This document shows, piece after piece, positions 18,465 through 21,612 of a stretch of DNA of 21,612 nucleotides. The notes beneath the pieces are model-generated. The model searched no databases. It saw nothing but the letters and a program-made list of their open reading frames with translations, and was not told where the DNA came from. This stretch comes from CAYSLZ01 sp964468355 (GTDB lineage: Bacteria; Patescibacteriota; Microgenomatia; UBA12405; JAHJSD01): positions 1 to 21,612 of the forward strand of contig CAYXSV010000023.1 in NCBI GenBank assembly GCA_964468355.1. Direction: 5' to 3'. Within the stretch, counting starts at the first letter, position 1; every line of letters starts with the position of its first letter. The position numbers and the translations under genes are program-made.

Positions 18465-20237
18465 TTACATATTCTTGTCTAAATTAGACAATTTTTTACT
18501 TACCTCAACGTATTTTTGCTCCAGGTTTTGAACTTCTTCTTTTTTACCTTCCTGTTCACAGCGTTTAATTTTTTTTGAAATTTCAGCCAATTGGTTACGA
18601 CAGGCCTCTTTGGTCAACTCTTCAATTGTTTCCTTAATTTCCTCCCGACTAACATCTTCATTGGCTTCTTCTAAAAAAATTAATTTTTCAAATCCCGGTT
18701 TTAATTCTCCGGGTAAATTTTGGAAAAAATCCCTGAGAATAAAAGATTCGGTTTTTTGCCGATATTCACCTGCTTCTTCTAATATTTTTTTCAAACGGGG
18801 TGTAGTAATTAAGTTTAAAATCTTTTCATTATCTAGATAATCCCATTCTTTAGAAATAATTATTAAACTAACTAATTCTTCCTCTAAAAGTAACCGACGA
18901 TTTTTAGATTTTAGCTGATTTTTATTTTCCTGATTATCTTTTTCAACCCACCGGCCGGTCTTACTGTCTATTTTTCCCGCTTCAATTATTACTGAATCCA
19001 AACTTACTCCAAAAATGTCTGCTATTTTTTTTAAATAATGCTGTTTAATGACAGCATTTTCAATTTGGTTAATAAAAGGCAAGGCTTGACTTAAAATTTT
19101 TCGTTGATCGCTTGGATCACGATGATCATACCTTTTAACCGCCGTTTGAATAACATAGTCATATACGGAAACCGCTTTGTTTAAAACTTTTTTAAATAAA
19201 TCAGCATTTTTTGCGGCTAAGTCATCGGGATCTTTATAACCTTCAGGTAAAACGGCAACTTTTATTTCCAGCCCTTCTTTTTCAGCAATGCCGCTGCTCC
19301 GCCGAACCGCTTCACTGCCGGCGGCATCTGCATCCAATGCAAAAATTGCCTTCTGTGCATACCGTGAAATAAGTTTTGCCTGTTCTGGTGTAAAGGCAGT
19401 GCCTTTAATTGCAACAATATTTTTTATCCCTTCTTGATAAGGCGAAATAAGGTCAAATTCTCCTTCAACAATAACCGCTTCTTTTTGGTCCCGGATTTCG
19501 TTTTTTGTCAGCCACAAACCGTACAAATTTCTCCCTTTTTTATAAAGAGGTGTATTAGGTATATTTATATATTTCGCTGCTTTTGGTGAAGAAATTCCCG
19601 GTATAATACGCCCTGAAAACCCGACAATATTCGCCCGATGATTATAAAGAGGAAAAACTACCCGTGAATAAAACCGCTCGTAATAACCGCTTCTACCTTT
19701 AGCCGTTAAGCCGGTTTGATTAATTTCAGCGTCAGTATAGCCCTTATTTTTCAAATATTTAATAACTGAATTTTGACCGGGAGGTGAAAACCCCAAATTG
19801 AATTTCTTAATTGTCTTCTTTTTTATTCCACGTCCGGTCAAGTATTCCAAAGCTTTTTTACCCTCTTCACGTTGAATTAGAATAAAATGATAAAAATTGG
19901 CGGCTAGGTTATTAACTTCATAAAGACGCTTCTTTTTATTTTCTTCTTTACCTTGTTTTTTTTCAAGCTTTACTCCAGCACGCTTAGCCAATATTTCCAG
20001 AGCTTCCCAAAACTCAATTTTTTCATATTCTTCTAAAAACTTTATCGCATCTCCGCCGGCACCACAACCGAAACACTTGTAAATTTGAAGTTCGGGCGAA
20101 ACCATAAAAGAAGGTGTTTTTTCATCATGAAAAGGACAAAGGGCCTGATAATTACGGCCGGACTTTTTAAGAGGCAAATAATCGTTTATCAAAGAGACAA
20201 TATCAATTTTAGATTTAATTTCTTCAACCTGGTCCAT
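18465..20237 (-). CDS. dnaG: DNA primase
   Basis: Makes RNA primers for replication. The 590 aa have the three bacterial domains. The N-terminal zinc-binding domain shows the CHC2 pattern Cys34, His37, Cys55 and Cys58 (CPFHDEKTPSF, YKCFGCGAGGD). The Toprim catalytic core has VIVEGEFDLISPYQ near 255 and FALDADAAGSEA near 297. The helical C-terminal domain that contacts the helicase is low in conservation, as usual. The start, ATG 20237, is three bases after the permease stop, so the genes are probably co-transcribed. TGATAAAAT just upstream also encodes the last permease codons and may be a promoter only by chance. Confidence 0.97.
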   Translation of the reverse strand: MDQVEEIKSKIDIVSLINDYLPLKKSGRNYQALCPFHDEKTPSFMVSPELQIYKCFGCGAGGDAIKFLEEYEKIEFWEALEILAKRAGVKLEKKQGKEENKKKRLYEVNNLAANFYHFILIQREEGKKALEYLTGRGIKKKTIKKFNLGFSPPGQNSVIKYLKNKGYTDAEINQTGLTAKGRSGYYERFYSRVVFPLYNHRANIVGFSGRIIPGISSPKAAKYINIPNTPLYKKGRNLYGLWLTKNEIRDQKEAVIVEGEFDLISPYQEGIKNIVAIKGTAFTPEQAKLISRYAQKAIFALDADAAGSEAVRRSSGIAEKEGLEIKVAVLPEGYKDPDDLAAKNADLFKKVLNKAVSVYDYVIQTAVKRYDHRDPSDQRKILSQALPFINQIENAVIKQHYLKKIADIFGVSLDSVIIEAGKIDSKTGRWVEKDNQENKNQLKSKNRRLLLEEELVSLIIISKEWDYLDNEKILNLITTPRLKKILEEAGEYRQKTESFILRDFFQNLPGELKPGFEKLIFLEEANEDVSREEIKETIEELTKEACRNQLAEISKKIKRCEQEGKKEEVQNLEQKYVEVSKKLSNLDKNM

Positions 20238-20240
20238 AGC

Positions 20241-21332
20241 TTATTTTATCATTTCCAATATTTTAAGTGCCGCTCCGGAAATAAAAATAATATTTATCAA
20301 TAAAGCAAGCCATTTTTTATCCTGATTAATTTTGACAAATAAAAAACAAATTAAACTACTGGTAATTGCTATACCAACAGCGCCGATAAAAGAAATAATG
20401 TCAGCAAATTGATTTAAATTTAAAAATAGGCCAATTATCGACGGTGTTAAAGCAAGCATTTTTGATAAACGTTCTTCAAACCCAAAATCTCGATAGTAAG
20501 TTTCTTTAACTACATTGGCTAAACTTAAAAAGGATGTTAATAAAGCTAACAGCCCGATACCGGCGGCAATTCTGACTAAAAAAGGCGAAACATGAACCAA
20601 TCCGCTTAAACTATCTGCGGTGGTAAATACACCGCTGACTCCATAAACACTTAAAGAAAAACCGATATAGGTTATCACCGGCAGGCAGGTACCGACAATT
20701 ACCGTTTTTTTTAATTTTTTCCGCTGGCCGCTTTTTCTTAAAACTTCTTCGACTTCCGGAATAGCACTAAATCCGGAAAGAGCCAACAGGCCGGGTCCCC
20801 AAAAAAATAAAGGCCGACTGCCGATAAAACTCATCTGGTTTAAATTAACGTATTTCAAAATAAACATTGGGAAAACCAAAAAAAGTACTAATAAAATAAG
20901 TGAAAAAATAGAGGCGGTATTAATCAATGATTCAAAGTCGCGTAAAAATAATAATGCAACAATTAAAAAAAACCAGATTGAATAATAAATACTATTTGGC
21001 TGACCTAAAACTAATGCCAGAAATTCACCGCCTAAAACAGCATAAGCAATCATTACCCCGGTAAGCGAGAAAACTAAAGATAAAAAACTAATTTTTTGCC
21101 AAAAAGGTCCAAGATACTGGCGAACGTAGCCGACTAATTGACGGTCACCGTGATTTTTTAAAATTATTTCCGCATAAAAAAGATTTAAAACGGTCACCAC
21201 CGTAGCCAAAAAAATAAGGCCGATTAAACTTATCCCCCACCCGGATTGAGCAAAGCTGTAAGGCAAAGAAAAAACTCCAACTCCAATAATTGTTCCGACC
21301 AATAATAAAACACCTTGCCAAAATTTAGTCAT
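20241..21332 (-). CDS. amino acid permease (aromatic/AAAP-type)
   Basis: Membrane transporter for amino acid uptake, probably proton- or ion-coupled. The 363 aa have about 11 hydrophobic segments. The N-terminal GTIIGVGVFSLPYSFAQSG (13-31) is the hallmark substrate-binding segment of the amino acid/auxin permease and aromatic amino acid permease families. SGFSAIPEVEEVLR near 185-200 is the conserved central motif. Uptake fits the expected auxotrophy of such a cell. The exact substrate is unknown; Trp/Tyr transport would suit the nearby trpS, but that is a guess. -10-like TATACT or TAAAAT lies 13 or 6 bases before the ATG. Confidence 0.9.
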   Translation of the reverse strand: MTKFWQGVLLLVGTIIGVGVFSLPYSFAQSGWGISLIGLIFLATVVTVLNLFYAEIILKNHGDRQLVGYVRQYLGPFWQKISFLSLVFSLTGVMIAYAVLGGEFLALVLGQPNSIYYSIWFFLIVALLFLRDFESLINTASIFSLILLVLFLVFPMFILKYVNLNQMSFIGSRPLFFWGPGLLALSGFSAIPEVEEVLRKSGQRKKLKKTVIVGTCLPVITYIGFSLSVYGVSGVFTTADSLSGLVHVSPFLVRIAAGIGLLALLTSFLSLANVVKETYYRDFGFEERLSKMLALTPSIIGLFLNLNQFADIISFIGAVGIAITSSLICFLFVKINQDKKWLALLINIIFISGAALKILEMIK

Positions 21333-21360
21333 AGTTTAATTTTACAGTATAAGAAGAAGG

Positions 21361-21445
21361 CGGAAGAGGCGGGAGTCGAACCCGCAAACCCGATAAACGG
21401 GCACGCCTTAGCAGGGCGCTGCCTTACCGTTCGGCACACTCTTCC
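21361..21445 (-). tRNA. tRNA-Ser (GCT)
   Basis: GGAAGAG and CTCTTCC form the acceptor stem, with discriminator G. The anticodon loop CTGCTAA gives GCT, which reads AGC/AGT. A long variable arm (GCCCG, then CGGGT) makes 85 bases, as expected for serine. The T arm is GCGGGTTCGACTCCCGC. CCA is not encoded. Confidence 0.95.
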
Positions 21446-21449
21446 AGAA

Positions 21450-21533
21450 CGCAGACTAAAGTCTGCTATTACCAAAATTTATAATTAAAGCCCGCTATTA
21501 CTAAATATATGCAATAGCAAACTTTAGTTTGCG
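21450..21533. repeat. double palindrome / large inverted repeat in the tRNA-Ser leader
   Basis: GCAGACT-AA-AGTCTGC (21451-21466) and GCAAACT-TT-AGTTTGC (21517-21532) are each perfect. They are also inverted copies of each other: 21450-21472 and 21511-21533 match with three differences in 23. A third partial motif, CGCTATTACTA, lies between. Confidence 0.7.
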
Positions 21534-21551
21534 CCTTTAGAAACTGTGTTT

Positions 21552-21560
21552 ATTATACCA
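21552..21560 (-). promoter_or_regulatory. extended -10 promoter of tRNA-Ser
   Basis: The minus strand reads TGGTATAAT, identical to the rpoD box. It would give a precursor with about 95 bases ahead of the tRNA, containing both palindromes. Confidence 0.6.
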
Positions 21561-21601
21561 ACCTCTTGCGCTTTTAGAAAATATGTTCTAGTATTTTAGT
21601 A

Positions 21602-21612
21602 ATGGGAAAAGA
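21602..21612 (+). CDS. possible start of a gene running out of the window
   Basis: ATGGGAAAAGA begins seven bases after TAGTAT (21589-21594), which has TTGCGC 17 bases upstream. The geometry fits the leaderless pattern seen elsewhere, but only three codons are visible. Confidence 0.3.

Noticed and set aside
20243..20251. TGATAAAAT as the dnaG promoter
   Set aside because: The same bases encode the last permease codons and stop, and the genes are three bases apart, so co-transcription explains the layout; the match may be chance.

Overview
The window looks like a chromosome segment of a bacterium from the Candidate Phyla Radiation (Patescibacteria, possibly Microgenomates-like). The grounds are AT-rich DNA, very short gene spacing, a compact single-domain archaeal-type triosephosphate isomerase, DUF4870 and DUF5659 proteins, tRNAs without an encoded CCA, and TGA used as an ordinary stop. 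The lineage is inferred from gene content, since there is no rRNA to place it.

Layout. (1) 1-1069: the tail of an unidentified gene and an MscS channel. (2) 1070-4800: an accessory strip with an AbiEii fragment fused to a small toxin-like domain, an unknown 168-aa protein, a MazG-like pyrophosphohydrolase, an isochorismatase-fold hydrolase, a GNAT acetyltransferase, a GIY-YIG nuclease and a remnant of a second one. Hairpin-forming repeats lie between them. (3) 4801-12371: a probable integrated element. It carries two uncharacterised genes, an excisionase-type HTH protein, a D12-class adenine methyltransferase, a TdeIII-like restriction endonuclease, a beta-class methyltransferase, an unknown 263-aa protein, a DUF5659 protein, a SpoVG-like protein with an SSB-type C-terminal tip, a small ORF and a large serine recombinase whose 3' end runs antisense into tRNA-Asn. 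(4) 12405-21612: a housekeeping block, mostly on the minus strand: TspO, DUF4870, Pgk, TpiA, TrpS, ThpR, RpoD, DnaG, an amino-acid permease and tRNA-Ser.

How the genes work together. Permease-dnaG-rpoD-thpR-trpS form a dense minus-strand cluster, and tpiA-pgk supply adjacent steps of lower glycolysis. In the island, two adenine methyltransferases of different classes flank one nuclease, like DpnII, but the nuclease resembles the TdeIII family.

Two patterns cut across the window. First, many start codons lie 5-10 bases after an extended -10 box (TGN-TATAAT-like) with no Shine-Dalgarno sequence, which predicts leaderless mRNAs; one gene has the same promoter but a real leader and a perfect SD. 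Second, palindromic elements of several families are scattered between genes, inside a partial copy of tRNA-Asn, and in frame inside pgk, which also carries an in-frame heptamer repeat. I saw no CRISPR array, rRNA, intact insertion sequence or convincing intrinsic terminator.
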